DNA from: an uncultured Myxococcales bacterium
Lineage (GTDB): Bacteria > Myxococcota_A > Polyangia > Polyangiales > Polyangiaceae
Length of the DNA: 39,077 nt
Direction: 5' to 3'
Assembly: GCA_937902985.1 (NCBI GenBank)
Contig: CALFNG010000194.1
Coordinates: forward strand, 1-39,077
Below are positions 1 through 7,650 of the stretch, piece by piece; positions within the stretch are counted from its first letter, which is position 1; the number at the start of each line of letters is the position of its first letter. The notes under the pieces were generated by a model. The model was not told where the DNA came from, made no database searches, and worked only from the letters and a program-made list of their open reading frames with translations. The translations under genes and the position numbers were made by a program.

Positions 1-2
1 AG

Positions 3-527
3 CTTCTGGCCCGCATCGAGGCGGTCGACGGGCACGAGCCGATCGAGCGAACGACCGAGCTCGTGCCGATGCGGCCCGCGTCGCAGGCGGCCGCGATCCC
101 GACGATGCCGCTCCCGGCGGCGACGCCGCTCGCAACGCTCGCCAGCAGCCCGCTCGAGCCGACGTTGCCTCCGACGCTCGTCCGGCCGCCGCGCCGCGCG
201 CCGCTCCCGCCTGCGGCCGTCGTGGCCCTCGTGATCGGCGGCCTCGGGATTGCGCTCCTGACCGCCGTCGTCGCCATTCGCATCGCGGATCGCAGGCGCG
301 TCGCCAGGAGCGAAAACGACGGCGAAAGCAAGGCCGGCGCGGCCTCGCCCGCGTCGAATAGCGACGGCGCCGCCGCGGACGCGTCGCGCGTCGCGCCGCC
401 TCCGACTCCCCTCGTGGCCGACAGCATCGACGTCACGGCTCCGAGCGTGCCCTCGGCCGAACCGCTGGCGCCTCTCGAGCCCGGGCCCGATTCGCATCGG
501 CCCCCGCATCGCAAGAAGAAGCAGTAG
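3..527 (+). CDS. C-terminal part of a single-pass membrane protein, probably a Ser/Thr protein kinase
   Basis: The reading frame is open to the left edge, so the N-terminus is missing. The visible part has a Pro/Ala-rich linker, one strong hydrophobic segment (around positions 210-290, core AAVVALVIGGLGIALL) followed by the basic stop-transfer stretch RIADRRR, then a low-complexity Ala/Ser/Pro tail ending in KKKQ. A kinase domain followed by a proline-rich linker, one TM helix and an extracytoplasmic tail is the common design of myxobacterial Hanks-type kinases, but no catalytic motif lies inside the window, so this identity is inferred from architecture only. The next gene starts one base after the stop, which suggests translational coupling. 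Confidence 0.5.
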   Translation, partial: LLARIEAVDGHEPIERTTELVPMRPASQAAAIPTMPLPAATPLATLASSPLEPTLPPTLVRPPRRAPLPPAAVVALVIGGLGIALLTAVVAIRIADRRRVARSENDGESKAGAASPASNSDGAAADASRVAPPPTPLVADSIDVTAPSVPSAEPLAPLEPGPDSHRPPHRKKKQ

Positions 528-528
528 G

Positions 529-1116
529 ATGAGCCGGATGCCGCGCGCTGTCCGCGAAGCCTGGAGCAGCGAGTGCTTCCTCCTGGCCATCGCGGTCTCG
601 CTCGGGGGCGCCGGTTGCAAGAGCACCAAGCACGCGCGCATCACGTCGTTCGTGCCTCCCCCCTTGCCCGCGGGCTTCGTGCCGCAGAGCGGCATCCGGT
701 GGCGCGTCGCCGTTCCGTCGACGTGGCGCGACGCGGTCCAGAAAGGCAGCGCCGCGTGGGCGGTCGCCGATCCGCAAGCGGTAGACGACTTTCAGGCGAG
801 CGTGAACGTCTTGACCGAGCTGTTCCCCGGCGAGTCGTACGACTACGCGAAGGCGAGCGAAGCCGCCCTTCGCACCGATGCACACACGACGGTCGAATCC
901 GCGCGCGACGACGTGGTCGACGGCGATCCGACGCTGGTCATCGAGGCTCGCTGGGCGCCGGCGCCGCCTTCGAGCGCGCCGTACCGCACGATGCAGACGG
1001 CGCTGGCCTCGCGCGGCACGGGCTACGTCGTGACGTGCGCGGCATCGGCCGGCGCGTTCGAGCGGTATCGCTCGACGTGCGAGTCCATCGTCCGGTCGTT
1101 CGCGGTGGAGCGTTGA
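529..1116 (+). CDS. Predicted lipoprotein, 195 aa, function unknown
   Basis: The N-terminus has a hydrophobic stretch ending in the lipobox GGAGC with the acylated Cys near residue 30, so the protein is probably exported and lipid-anchored. The mature part is a single compact domain (about residues 45-195) beginning with a motif like GIRWRVAVPSTWRDAV and ending with a short helix, CESIVRSFAVER. This layout resembles the PsbP/LpqN/DUF1795-like group of small secreted domains, but I cannot assign a family with certainty. The ATG lies one base after the preceding stop, so it is probably expressed with the upstream kinase-like gene and could be its accessory lipoprotein. Confidence 0.7.
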   Translation: MSRMPRAVREAWSSECFLLAIAVSLGGAGCKSTKHARITSFVPPPLPAGFVPQSGIRWRVAVPSTWRDAVQKGSAAWAVADPQAVDDFQASVNVLTELFPGESYDYAKASEAALRTDAHTTVESARDDVVDGDPTLVIEARWAPAPPSSAPYRTMQTALASRGTGYVVTCAASAGAFERYRSTCESIVRSFAVER

Positions 1117-1118
1117 CT

Positions 1119-1210
1119 CCTCGAAAGCGGGCCTAGGAACCGTCGGCCTCGAAAGCGGGCCTCGAAACCGTCGGCCTCGAAAGCGGGCCTCGAAACCGTC
1201 GGCCTCGAAA
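1119..1210 (+). repeat. 28-bp tandem repeat, 3.3 copies
   Basis: Copies run 1119-1146, 1147-1174 and 1175-1202, with a partial fourth at 1203-1210. Copies two and three are identical; the first differs in a few bases (CCTAGG in place of CCTCGA). Each unit is itself two related halves, CCTCGAAAGCGGG and CCTCGAAACCGTCGG. The array fills the gap between the lipoprotein stop (1116) and the VWA gene start (1229). Confidence 0.9.
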
Positions 1211-1228
1211 CAGGGTAGAATAGCGACC

Positions 1229-2455
1229 GTGAAAATCGTGTCCCGCCTCACCTTCCCGCTGATGTCCCGCCTGCGGTCGTGGCTCTTGTCGTGCGCCGCC
1301 GGCGTCACGTTGCTCTCGGGAGCCGGCTGCGCCGGTCTGCAGCTCACGACGATCAAGGCCACCCAGCAGCGGCCGAGCAACGTCGCGGTCTACTTCAAGG
1401 TGCAAGACGCCGCGGGCGAACCGCTGGCCGGGCTGACCGCCGATCGCTTCCGGATCTACGAAGACGACCAGCTCGTGTCCCAGTACGAGAGCAAGCAGAC
1501 GATCTTGAACCCCGAGGTGGCGGCGGTTCACTATACGCTGCTCCTCGTCGACATGAGCGGCAGCGTCAGCGAGAGCGGCACCGGCGACGCGCTCGTGGAG
1601 GCGGTGGGCACCTTCACCGATCGGGTCGAGAAGCAGCAGCGGGTCGGCATCTACGCCTTCGACGGCAGCCCGGATCTCACGCCCATCGTGCCGTTCACCG
1701 ATCAGGCTGGGAGCGCCAAGGCGGGCGTGCAGCATCTGGCGACGTTCAAGCCGAAGGACCCGAGCACGAACCTCAACGGCGCCGTGGTCCGCGCGCTCGA
1801 CGAGCTCGACACGGCCCTCGGAAAGGCGACGCAACCCCTGAAGTTCGGCACCCTGGTCGTGTTCACCGACGGCACCGACCGCGCCAACCGCGTGCCCGCC
1901 GGCGACATGCAGCAGCACATCAAAGAGAAGCCGTTCGACGTCTTCGCGATCGGCCTCGGCGCCGAGATCCAGCAGGACCAGCTCGCGAAGATCGGCAAGA
2001 GCGGCACCGCCATGGCCGCCGACAAGAACGCGATCACCAAGGCCTTCGACGACGTGGGCACGAAGGTCGACGCGCGAACGAAGAGCTACTACCTGCTCTC
2101 GTATTGCTCGCCTTCTCGCGCCGGCAAGCACGAGGTGCGCATCGAGGCCGTGGTGAAGAACGCCCCGAACGACAGCGAGCGGACCGGCAGCCTCACCGAC
2201 GCTTTCGACGCTACCGGCTTCATGCCCGGCTGCGACCCGAACATTCCGCCGAGCTTCGACGTCACCCGCGGCGACGCCCTCGCGCCGCCGCCGCCGCCGA
2301 CGGACAAGGACAAGGACAAGAAGCTCGACGTGAAGGCCCACGTCACCGTGAAGGCCGCGTCGCCCCCGCCGCCGCACTTGCCCCCGCCGCCCGCGCCCGC
2401 ACCCACACCCAAGCCCGCCCCGGCACCTCCCCCGGCCCAGGACTTCACGCCGTAG
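1229..2455 (+). CDS. von Willebrand factor type A domain lipoprotein
   Basis: A 408-residue exported protein. It starts at a GTG and carries a signal peptide with lipobox LSGAGC. After a short beta-rich segment (about 45-95) comes a VWA domain (about 100-290). Its metal-ion-dependent adhesion site is visible: DMSGS at residues 108-112 gives the DxSxS motif, and the FTDGTD segment near residue 214 supplies the later acidic ligand. VWA domains bind protein partners through a divalent cation. The last 60 residues are a Pro/Lys/Asp-rich tail, probably a flexible spacer or wall-interacting region. The 28-bp tandem repeat ends just upstream, so the promoter must lie within or next to it. An ATG at 1262 is an alternative start but would shorten the signal peptide. 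Confidence 0.85.
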   Translation: MKIVSRLTFPLMSRLRSWLLSCAAGVTLLSGAGCAGLQLTTIKATQQRPSNVAVYFKVQDAAGEPLAGLTADRFRIYEDDQLVSQYESKQTILNPEVAAVHYTLLLVDMSGSVSESGTGDALVEAVGTFTDRVEKQQRVGIYAFDGSPDLTPIVPFTDQAGSAKAGVQHLATFKPKDPSTNLNGAVVRALDELDTALGKATQPLKFGTLVVFTDGTDRANRVPAGDMQQHIKEKPFDVFAIGLGAEIQQDQLAKIGKSGTAMAADKNAITKAFDDVGTKVDARTKSYYLLSYCSPSRAGKHEVRIEAVVKNAPNDSERTGSLTDAFDATGFMPGCDPNIPPSFDVTRGDALAPPPPPTDKDKDKKLDVKAHVTVKAASPPPPHLPPPPAPAPTPKPAPAPPPAQDFTP

Positions 2456-2501
2456 CCGCGCCGAACGGGAGGGAGAGGGAGATTGGCCGCAGAGGCGTCT
2501 T

Positions 2502-3566
2502 CTAGAGTTGGCCGAGGATCGCCGTGGCGACCGTGTCGGCGGTCAGCTTCGACAAGAGGATGCCGTTACGGTGGTGGCCCGTGGCCAGGAACAGGCCGGG
2601 GAGCTCGGAGGCGCCGACGAGGGGAGCGTGGCCGTCGACGTGGGGGCGAAAGTTGCTCCACGCCGAGGAGAACTGAGCGGCTCCGAGCGATGGAACGCAC
2701 GCGACCGCTCCGCCGAGGATCGCGCTGAGGCCGGCCGCGGTGACCTCTTTGCGGAAGCCGGCGTGCTCCATCGTGGAGCCGCAGACGACGCGGCCGTCGC
2801 CGCGCGGAACGACGTAGGTGCCTGCGCCGAAGACGATCGAGCGCACCCGCGGCGGTCGCTCGTCGAGCATGACGAGCTGACCTCGAACCGGCCGCACCGG
2901 GGGGAGCGACGCGGGCAACCCGGGCACGAGGGACGACCAGCTCCCCGCGGCGAGCACGGTGGCGTCGGCGCGGAGCTCGCCGTCGTCGAGGCGCACTCCG
3001 ATGCAGCGACCGGACTCCACGAGCAGGCCTTGCACGGTCGCGCCGGAGCGGATGGTGACCCGCGGACTGCGCGCGGCGGCGGCGACCAGAGCACGGAGGA
3101 GCACCGGCGGGTCGACCTGCGCGTCGTCCGGGAAGAAGGCGGCGGCGACAGCGGCCGGAGTGAGCTCGGGCTCGATCTCGCGCGCGGACCGCGCGTCGAG
3201 CAGCGAGGCGCGGAGGCCCAGCGACTGCTGCCACGACACGTCGCGCGCGAGCTCGTCTCGGTCCGCTTCGCCGAGCGCCAGGCGAAGGACTCCCGACACG
3301 CGATACCCGACGTCGATTCCGGTCGCGTCGCGCAGCTCGCGCGCCCAGGGCGCCCACGCGGCGCGGGCCCTCGCGAAGAGGCGCGCGTCACCGTCGTCGC
3401 GTCGCCCGTGCAGCTCGGCCTGCGCGCCGAGGATGCCTGCCGCGGCGCTCGACGCTTCGGCCCCCGGCACCGCCCGCTCGAGGACGATCGCGTCGGCGTC
3501 GCGCCCGGCCAGGGCGAGCGCCGTCGCGCAGCCCATGACGCCCCCGCCGACGATCGCGATCCTCAC
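2502..3566 (-). CDS. thiO: Glycine oxidase ThiO (FAD-dependent amine oxidase)
   Basis: A 354-residue DAO-family flavoprotein. The N-terminus is a dinucleotide-binding fold, IVGGGVMGCATALALAG, with ERA at the end of the second strand. The C-terminus has the motif GHHRNGILLSKLTA, characteristic of ThiO, where the Arg binds the substrate carboxylate. ThiO oxidises glycine to iminoacetate (dehydroglycine) for the thiazole moiety of thiamine in aerobic bacteria. No other thiamine genes are adjacent, so the pathway assignment rests on the family. Sarcosine or D-amino acid oxidase are the alternatives. The start ATG is 12 nt from a long hairpin in the shared upstream region with the divergent DUF481 gene. 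Confidence 0.85.
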   Translation of the reverse strand: MRIAIVGGGVMGCATALALAGRDADAIVLERAVPGAEASSAAAGILGAQAELHGRRDDGDARLFARARAAWAPWARELRDATGIDVGYRVSGVLRLALGEADRDELARDVSWQQSLGLRASLLDARSAREIEPELTPAAVAAAFFPDDAQVDPPVLLRALVAAAARSPRVTIRSGATVQGLLVESGRCIGVRLDDGELRADATVLAAGSWSSLVPGLPASLPPVRPVRGQLVMLDERPPRVRSIVFGAGTYVVPRGDGRVVCGSTMEHAGFRKEVTAAGLSAILGGAVACVPSLGAAQFSSAWSNFRPHVDGHAPLVGASELPGLFLATGHHRNGILLSKLTADTVATAILGQL

Positions 3567-3577
3567 GGCGATGTCAC

Positions 3578-3672
3578 CTAAATCGGCCGAGCGTGATCTT
3601 CGATCACGCTCGCCCGATTTATTCGCCCAGGTTTGACTAAATCAGCGCTCACATTCGTGAGCGCCGATTTAG
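3578..3672. promoter_or_regulatory. Twin long hairpins in the thiO / DUF481 divergent region
   Basis: Hairpin 1 has 20-bp arms at 3579-3598 and 3602-3621 with a TTC loop and one mismatch. Hairpin 2 has 16-bp arms at 3637-3652 and 3657-3672 with an ATTC loop and one mismatch. Both stems share the outer sequence TAAATC paired with GATTTA, while the inner parts differ but pair. They lie between the starts of two divergent genes, so they are not ordinary terminators. They could act as operators, transcript-leader hairpins or a repeat-element pair. Confidence 0.75.
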
Positions 3673-3729
3673 CACGCGGGCGGAGGCGTCCGGTGATCGG
3701 TTCTGGACCGGAAACCAAAGATGTGTTGA

Positions 3730-4818
3730 ATGAGCGCCATCATGGCCAATCCGTTCCGTCGCGGCGCGGTCTTGGGGCTCGCCGCGTCTTCGCTCGCGCC
3801 GATCTTTGGGTCGGTTTCAGCTGAAGCGCAAGATGCACCGACCGGCGCGCCCCCTCCCGACGCGACCGCCCTCGTCGCCGCGCCGAAGGACTCGACGACT
3901 GTTCCCGTGATCGACAAGCCGCTCGACGGAACGAACGCCACGGTCTCGGCGGGCGGCCAGCTCGCCACGGGCAACTCGCGCGTCCTGGCGCTGACCGTCA
4001 ATGGACTCTTCGAGTCGCGTTGGGGCATGAACGGCATCGGCGCGTCGGTCATCGGCAACTACGGCCAGGGGGCGCCGCCGGGCGCCGAGGTGGTCGAGAC
4101 CACCGAGAACGTCCAGGGACGCGTCCGCTACGACCGTTACGTCATCGACCAGGCGTCGCTCTTCCTCATCAACACCGTGAGGCGAGACCGCTTTCAGGGT
4201 CTCGACGTTCGCTACAACCTCGACCCCGGCTTCAAGTACCTGTTTCTCGCCGCCTCCGTGACCACGCTCTGGGCCGAGGCCGGCTACGACTTCCAGCACG
4301 ACGTGCGCCGCGACGACGCGCGAATCCAGCTCGACTCGTCGAACGCTCCGATCCCGGGCGCGCCGCTGCTCGACAAGACGTCGACCAACCATTCGCTTCG
4401 AGGCTTCGTCGGCTTCAAGCACGCCTTCAACGAAGAGGTCACCCTCTCGACCGGTGTGGAGTACATCGAGAGCATCACAGAGACGCACCGGTGGCTCAAC
4501 GGCGACGTTCTCTTTGCCGCGAAGGTCGGCGCCGGGCTCGCGGTCGGCGTCGGGGTCAGCGTCCGTTACGACAGCGACCCGCTCCCCTCCAAGAAGAACG
4601 TCGACACGGCGACCACGCTGAGCCTCATCTACGCGTTCAGCGACGCGGCCCCGCCCAAGGCCGCCGCCGCGGTGCCGTGCGAGCCGCCGGTTCCCCCGCC
4701 GACGCCCCCGCCGCCGTCGCCCGCGGCCAACCCGCCCCCGCCGCCGGTCACGACGGACACGACACCGCCCGCTCCGGTCACGACGCCGCCGCCCGCGTCG
4801 CCGCCGCCGCAGCGCTGA
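3730..4818 (+). CDS. DUF481 family outer-membrane beta-barrel protein with Pro-rich tail
   Basis: A 362-residue protein with a Sec signal peptide (cleavage probably after SAEAQ). From about residue 75 it has alternating aromatic beta-strands typical of the DUF481 / YdiY salt-induced outer-membrane family: GGQLATGNSRVLALTVNG near the start, RVRYDRYVIDQASLFL, the GLDVRYNLDPGFKYLF strand pair, and a final strand VDTATTLSLIYAF. Unusually, the barrel is followed by about 60 residues made almost only of Pro, Ala and Thr. DUF481 barrels normally end at the last strand, so the tail would emerge into periplasm or medium. A start at ATG 3742 is also possible. Function is unknown beyond outer-membrane location. 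Confidence 0.8.
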   Translation: MSAIMANPFRRGAVLGLAASSLAPIFGSVSAEAQDAPTGAPPPDATALVAAPKDSTTVPVIDKPLDGTNATVSAGGQLATGNSRVLALTVNGLFESRWGMNGIGASVIGNYGQGAPPGAEVVETTENVQGRVRYDRYVIDQASLFLINTVRRDRFQGLDVRYNLDPGFKYLFLAASVTTLWAEAGYDFQHDVRRDDARIQLDSSNAPIPGAPLLDKTSTNHSLRGFVGFKHAFNEEVTLSTGVEYIESITETHRWLNGDVLFAAKVGAGLAVGVGVSVRYDSDPLPSKKNVDTATTLSLIYAFSDAAPPKAAAAVPCEPPVPPPTPPPPSPAANPPPPPVTTDTTPPAPVTTPPPASPPPQR

Positions 4819-4871
4819 AGCCCGAGCGGACGTCGACGCCTGATCGCGTCAGGGCGGCGTCGCGGCCCTCG

Positions 4872-5570
4872 CTACGCGGGGACCTTGCGAAGGATCCGCG
4901 CGATCGCCACGGCGTTCCAGGCGGCGAAGCCGAGGAACATGGCGCCGAGGAGGATCGACCACCGGGCGTCGGCCGGCTCTTCGCCGTCGACCAGGAGCCA
5001 GGCTCCGTCGCGAACGTGCTGGTGAGTCGCCTGCTCGATCGCCTCTTTGAGTCCCCGATGGCGTGGTCCGGACGCGTCGAGCCGCACGAGGCGCCCCGCG
5101 AACGTACGCGGCGGCTCCCATCGACCGCTCTCTTGCCCCGCGGGCACGCGGACCTCGACCCACATCTCGTCAGTGCCGGACGCTTTCGGGCGGCCCACGA
5201 CCGGCAGCGCGCGGAACGAGTCGTCGACGAACGGGCGCTCGTAGCGAATGCCGCCCGCGGCTCCGAGCATCGCGTCGGCGCGCACGGGGTGGTTCTCGCT
5301 TTCGGCGAGCGACGCATCGGATGCGACACGCAAGTCGCCCAGGCTCGCCGAGCGGTCGCCGGCAAGCGCATAGGCCACCTCGCGCCGGAAGCCGAACGCG
5401 ATCAAGAGCGCGGCCACCGCGCCGAACGCCAAGACGAGCACCGTGAGCGTGCGCGCCCGCCGCGGCGGCGCCGGCAAGGCCACGAGCTCGGGATCGGGCG
5501 GATCGGCTGAGTCCGCCCCCGCGAGCTGCAGAGCAGAAAGGGATCCCGGCTCTTCCGACACTGCTCCCAC
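4872..5570 (-). CDS. Two-TM membrane protein of unknown function
   Basis: A 232-residue protein starting at GTG. It has a short cytoplasmic Pro-rich N-terminus, a TM helix at about 39-62 (TLTVLVLAFGAVAALLIAF), a loop of about 140 residues, and a second TM helix at about 203-224 (SILLGAMFLGFAAWNAVAIA) with a short basic end. The loop, predicted to be periplasmic, contains a WVEVRVPAGQESGRW segment and a DGAWLLVDGEEP segment near the second helix. The TM-loop-TM layout recalls SURF1-like proteins but I see no family motif. It is transcribed divergently from the zinc-ribbon gene, with only about 75 bp between the starts. Confidence 0.65.
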   Translation of the reverse strand: MGAVSEEPGSLSALQLAGADSADPPDPELVALPAPPRRARTLTVLVLAFGAVAALLIAFGFRREVAYALAGDRSASLGDLRVASDASLAESENHPVRADAMLGAAGGIRYERPFVDDSFRALPVVGRPKASGTDEMWVEVRVPAGQESGRWEPPRTFAGRLVRLDASGPRHRGLKEAIEQATHQHVRDGAWLLVDGEEPADARWSILLGAMFLGFAAWNAVAIARILRKVPA

Positions 5571-5647
5571 AGCATAGCTCGGACAGTCGGCGTGGCGCGT
5601 TGTTCCCGCTTGGCGGCTGGCATGGGGGGGCGGTACCCTCGTACGCG

Positions 5648-6184
5648 ATGCCCGCCACGAAGAACGTCCCTTGCCCGTCGTGTGGATTTGAAAAGAACCC
5701 GCCGGGCTCGGCCCGGTGTGCGTCGTGCGGGGCGAAGATCGAAGACAGCGCCCGGTCGAAGCGCTCCCGTGACGAGGAGATGAGCCGCCGCTACCAGCAA
5801 GAGGGCGTGAGCGTGCAGTGGCTGCTCATCGCATTCGCCGTGCAGGGCGTGCTCACGGCGGCGCTCGTGTTCGGGCTGCCGATGGTGCTGCCGATACTCG
5901 ACTTCGAAGGCCAGAACGGCATGCTCGTGTGCGTCCCGGTGTGGTTTCTCGGCGGGCTGCTCGTCGGGATGATCTCGCCGGGCCGCACGTTCATCGAGCC
6001 CGCCGTCGCCAGCTTGCTCGTCGCCATTCCCTCGACCTTCCTGCTGATCCAGAGCCAGACCGTGCGCACGATGCCGCTCTTTCTCTATCTCATCTTCGCG
6101 GGGATCGGCATCTTGCTGACGCTCATCGGCGCGTACATCGGCGAGCGCATCCAGCTCGGGCCGCCTCCAAAGACAGCGGAGTGA
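5648..6184 (+). CDS. Zinc-ribbon membrane protein, four predicted TM helices
   Basis: A 178-residue protein. The start at ATG 5648 is chosen because it follows a G-rich ribosome-binding stretch and begins right at the zinc-ribbon; the frame is open further upstream to 5600. Cys9-x2-Cys12 and Cys24-x2-Cys27 form a two-knuckle zinc ribbon of the kind found before membrane domains in many myxobacterial proteins. Four hydrophobic helices follow (about 58-80, 92-112, 117-140, 145-170). The last codons overlap the start of the halogenase-like gene (GTGA), so the two are co-translated. It could be a membrane anchor, a stress sensor or a transport-related protein; nothing in the sequence decides this. 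Confidence 0.7.
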   Translation: MPATKNVPCPSCGFEKNPPGSARCASCGAKIEDSARSKRSRDEEMSRRYQQEGVSVQWLLIAFAVQGVLTAALVFGLPMVLPILDFEGQNGMLVCVPVWFLGGLLVGMISPGRTFIEPAVASLLVAIPSTFLLIQSQTVRTMPLFLYLIFAGIGILLTLIGAYIGERIQLGPPPKTAE

Positions 6185-7419
6185 CGCTCTTCGACGCGGC
6201 GGTCATCGGCGGCGGTCCAGCGGGGTCCGTCTGCGCCGCGCGCCTCGCCTCGCTCGGTCGCAGCGTCGTCGTCATCGAGCGCGCGCGCCACCCTCGCTTT
6301 CATCTCGGCGAGTCGCTATTGCCCGCGAGCGTCGGCGTCCTCGACGCCATCGGCGTCCTCGACGAGGTGCGCGACACGTTCCTCGTCAAGCGGGGCGCCC
6401 GCTTCGTCGAGGGGAGCGGCGGAGAGTCGGCGCGCACGGTGCGCTACGCCTTCGGCGAGGCCTTTCAAGCGCGATGGGACCACGCCTTCCAGGTCCCGCG
6501 AGACCGCTTCGACGAGCTCTTGCTCCGCCGCGCCGGCGCGTGCGGCGCCGAGATTCACGAGGGCTGCGAAGCGACGCGCGTCGTCTTCGACCGGGGCCGC
6601 GCGGTCGGCGTCGAGGTGCGAGGCGACAGCGGCGCCGGGCAGGCGATCGAGGCCCGGGTCGTGGTCGACGCCAGCGGGCGCGACGCGATCGTGGCGCGGA
6701 CGACGCGCTCGGTCGAGCGCATCTCGCACCTCGATCGGACCGCGCTCTTCACGCAGGTCCGGGGCGCCTGGCGCGACCAGGGCGAGCGCGAGGGCGACAT
6801 CCAGATCGTCGTCTTCGGCGAGGGCGAGGAGCGCGGCTGGTTCTGGCTGATCCCCTTTCGCGACGGCCGAACGAGCGTCGGCGCCGTGGTCTCGGGCGCA
6901 TGGGTGCGCGCACGGCAAGCGCTCGGCGCCGGCGAGGCCCTCTTCGCAGCCGCCGTCGACGAGGCCCCCGCGGTGGCGTCGATGCTCCAGGGCGCGGAGC
7001 GACTGTTCGCTCCAGGAGCCACGGCCGACTTCAGCTTCCGGGTCGGCGCGCGCCGCGGCGACGGGTGGGTCGCCATCGGCGACTCGGGCGGCTTCATCGA
7101 CCCGCTGTTCTCGACGGGGGCGCACCTGGCGATGCACGGCGCGCTCCGCGGCGCCGACGCCATTCACGCCGGCCTCGCCGGTGGCGATCTCAACGCCGAG
7201 CAGCTGGAGCCGTGGGAGCGCGAGATCCGCGCTGGCGCGGAGCTCTTCATCGGCGCCGTTCAGGCCTTCTACTCGGGCGACCTCGTTTCGTTCCTCTTCG
7301 CCGAGCCGCAGCACCCGTTTCTCCGGAGGGCGATCACGTCGATGCTCTCGGGCGACGTGTTCCAGAGCGATGCGCTGTGGGTGCGCGAGATGCGAACGCG
7401 GTTCCCGGCCAGGGCGTAG
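6181..7419 (+). CDS. Flavin-dependent halogenase-family oxidoreductase
   Basis: A 412-residue protein. The GTG at 6181 overlaps the previous stop by four bases. The N-terminus is an FAD-binding Rossmann fold (VIGGGPAGSVCAARLA, residues 7-22), followed by HLGESLLPASVGVLD, a signature of CndH/CmlS-type halogenases and their relatives. A conserved Lys at about 70 (LVKRGARF) sits where the halogenase catalytic Lys occurs. The WxWxIP motif, which in halogenases blocks monooxygenation, is present at 220-225 as WFWLIP. The FAD motif GDSGGFIDPLFSTGAHLAM and the later AFYSGD helix complete the match. The substrate could be free or carrier-bound. Some relatives with these motifs are reductases or hydroxylases, so halogenation is inferred. 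The A-T-TE NRPS lies 230 bp downstream on the same strand. Confidence 0.8.
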   Translation: MTLFDAAVIGGGPAGSVCAARLASLGRSVVVIERARHPRFHLGESLLPASVGVLDAIGVLDEVRDTFLVKRGARFVEGSGGESARTVRYAFGEAFQARWDHAFQVPRDRFDELLLRRAGACGAEIHEGCEATRVVFDRGRAVGVEVRGDSGAGQAIEARVVVDASGRDAIVARTTRSVERISHLDRTALFTQVRGAWRDQGEREGDIQIVVFGEGEERGWFWLIPFRDGRTSVGAVVSGAWVRARQALGAGEALFAAAVDEAPAVASMLQGAERLFAPGATADFSFRVGARRGDGWVAIGDSGGFIDPLFSTGAHLAMHGALRGADAIHAGLAGGDLNAEQLEPWEREIRAGAELFIGAVQAFYSGDLVSFLFAEPQHPFLRRAITSMLSGDVFQSDALWVREMRTRFPARA

Positions 7420-7428
7420 GTTCGCACA

Positions 7429-7514
7429 CGAATCCGGCCGGGTTCGGCGGCGTTCGCCGTCGCATGGGTATCCGAAGCCACGCGGGTTCGGATGCGAAAC
7501 CCAGCTGGCTTCGG
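7429..7514 (+). repeat. Three short imperfect palindromes downstream of the halogenase-like gene
   Basis: Related 19-20 bp units lie at 7429-7447, 7473-7491 and 7495-7514. Each begins CGAA and ends TTCGG, with arms of about 7 bp and one mismatch each. They fill the start of the 231-bp gap before the NRPS gene and could be a terminator region, a regulator-binding cluster or a small repeat array. Confidence 0.6.
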
Positions 7515-7634
7515 GGCCGTGCACCCGGGGGCCGCGGTGCGCCCTTCAATTCGCGAAGCTCGGCCATTAAGCGCCGACTGTCCCAATTGGAAAGCGAAGA
7601 CCGACTGGGCTAGCCTGCCCGGCAACGGTCGCCG

Positions 7635-7640
7635 AGGAGG
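7635..7640 (+). promoter_or_regulatory. Ribosome-binding site fixing the NRPS start
   Basis: A perfect AGGAGG lies 10 nt before the in-frame GTG at 7651. This decides the start against the upstream in-frame ATG at 7492, which lies inside the palindrome cluster, and against GTG 7717. Confidence 0.7.
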
Positions 7641-7650
7641 TCGGAATCAG

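Noticed and set aside
7492-7650. Earlier ATG start for the A-T-TE NRPS at 7492
   Set aside because: It lies in the palindrome cluster, has no ribosome site, and the 53 extra residues have no domain similarity; GTG 7651 has a perfect AGGAGG.
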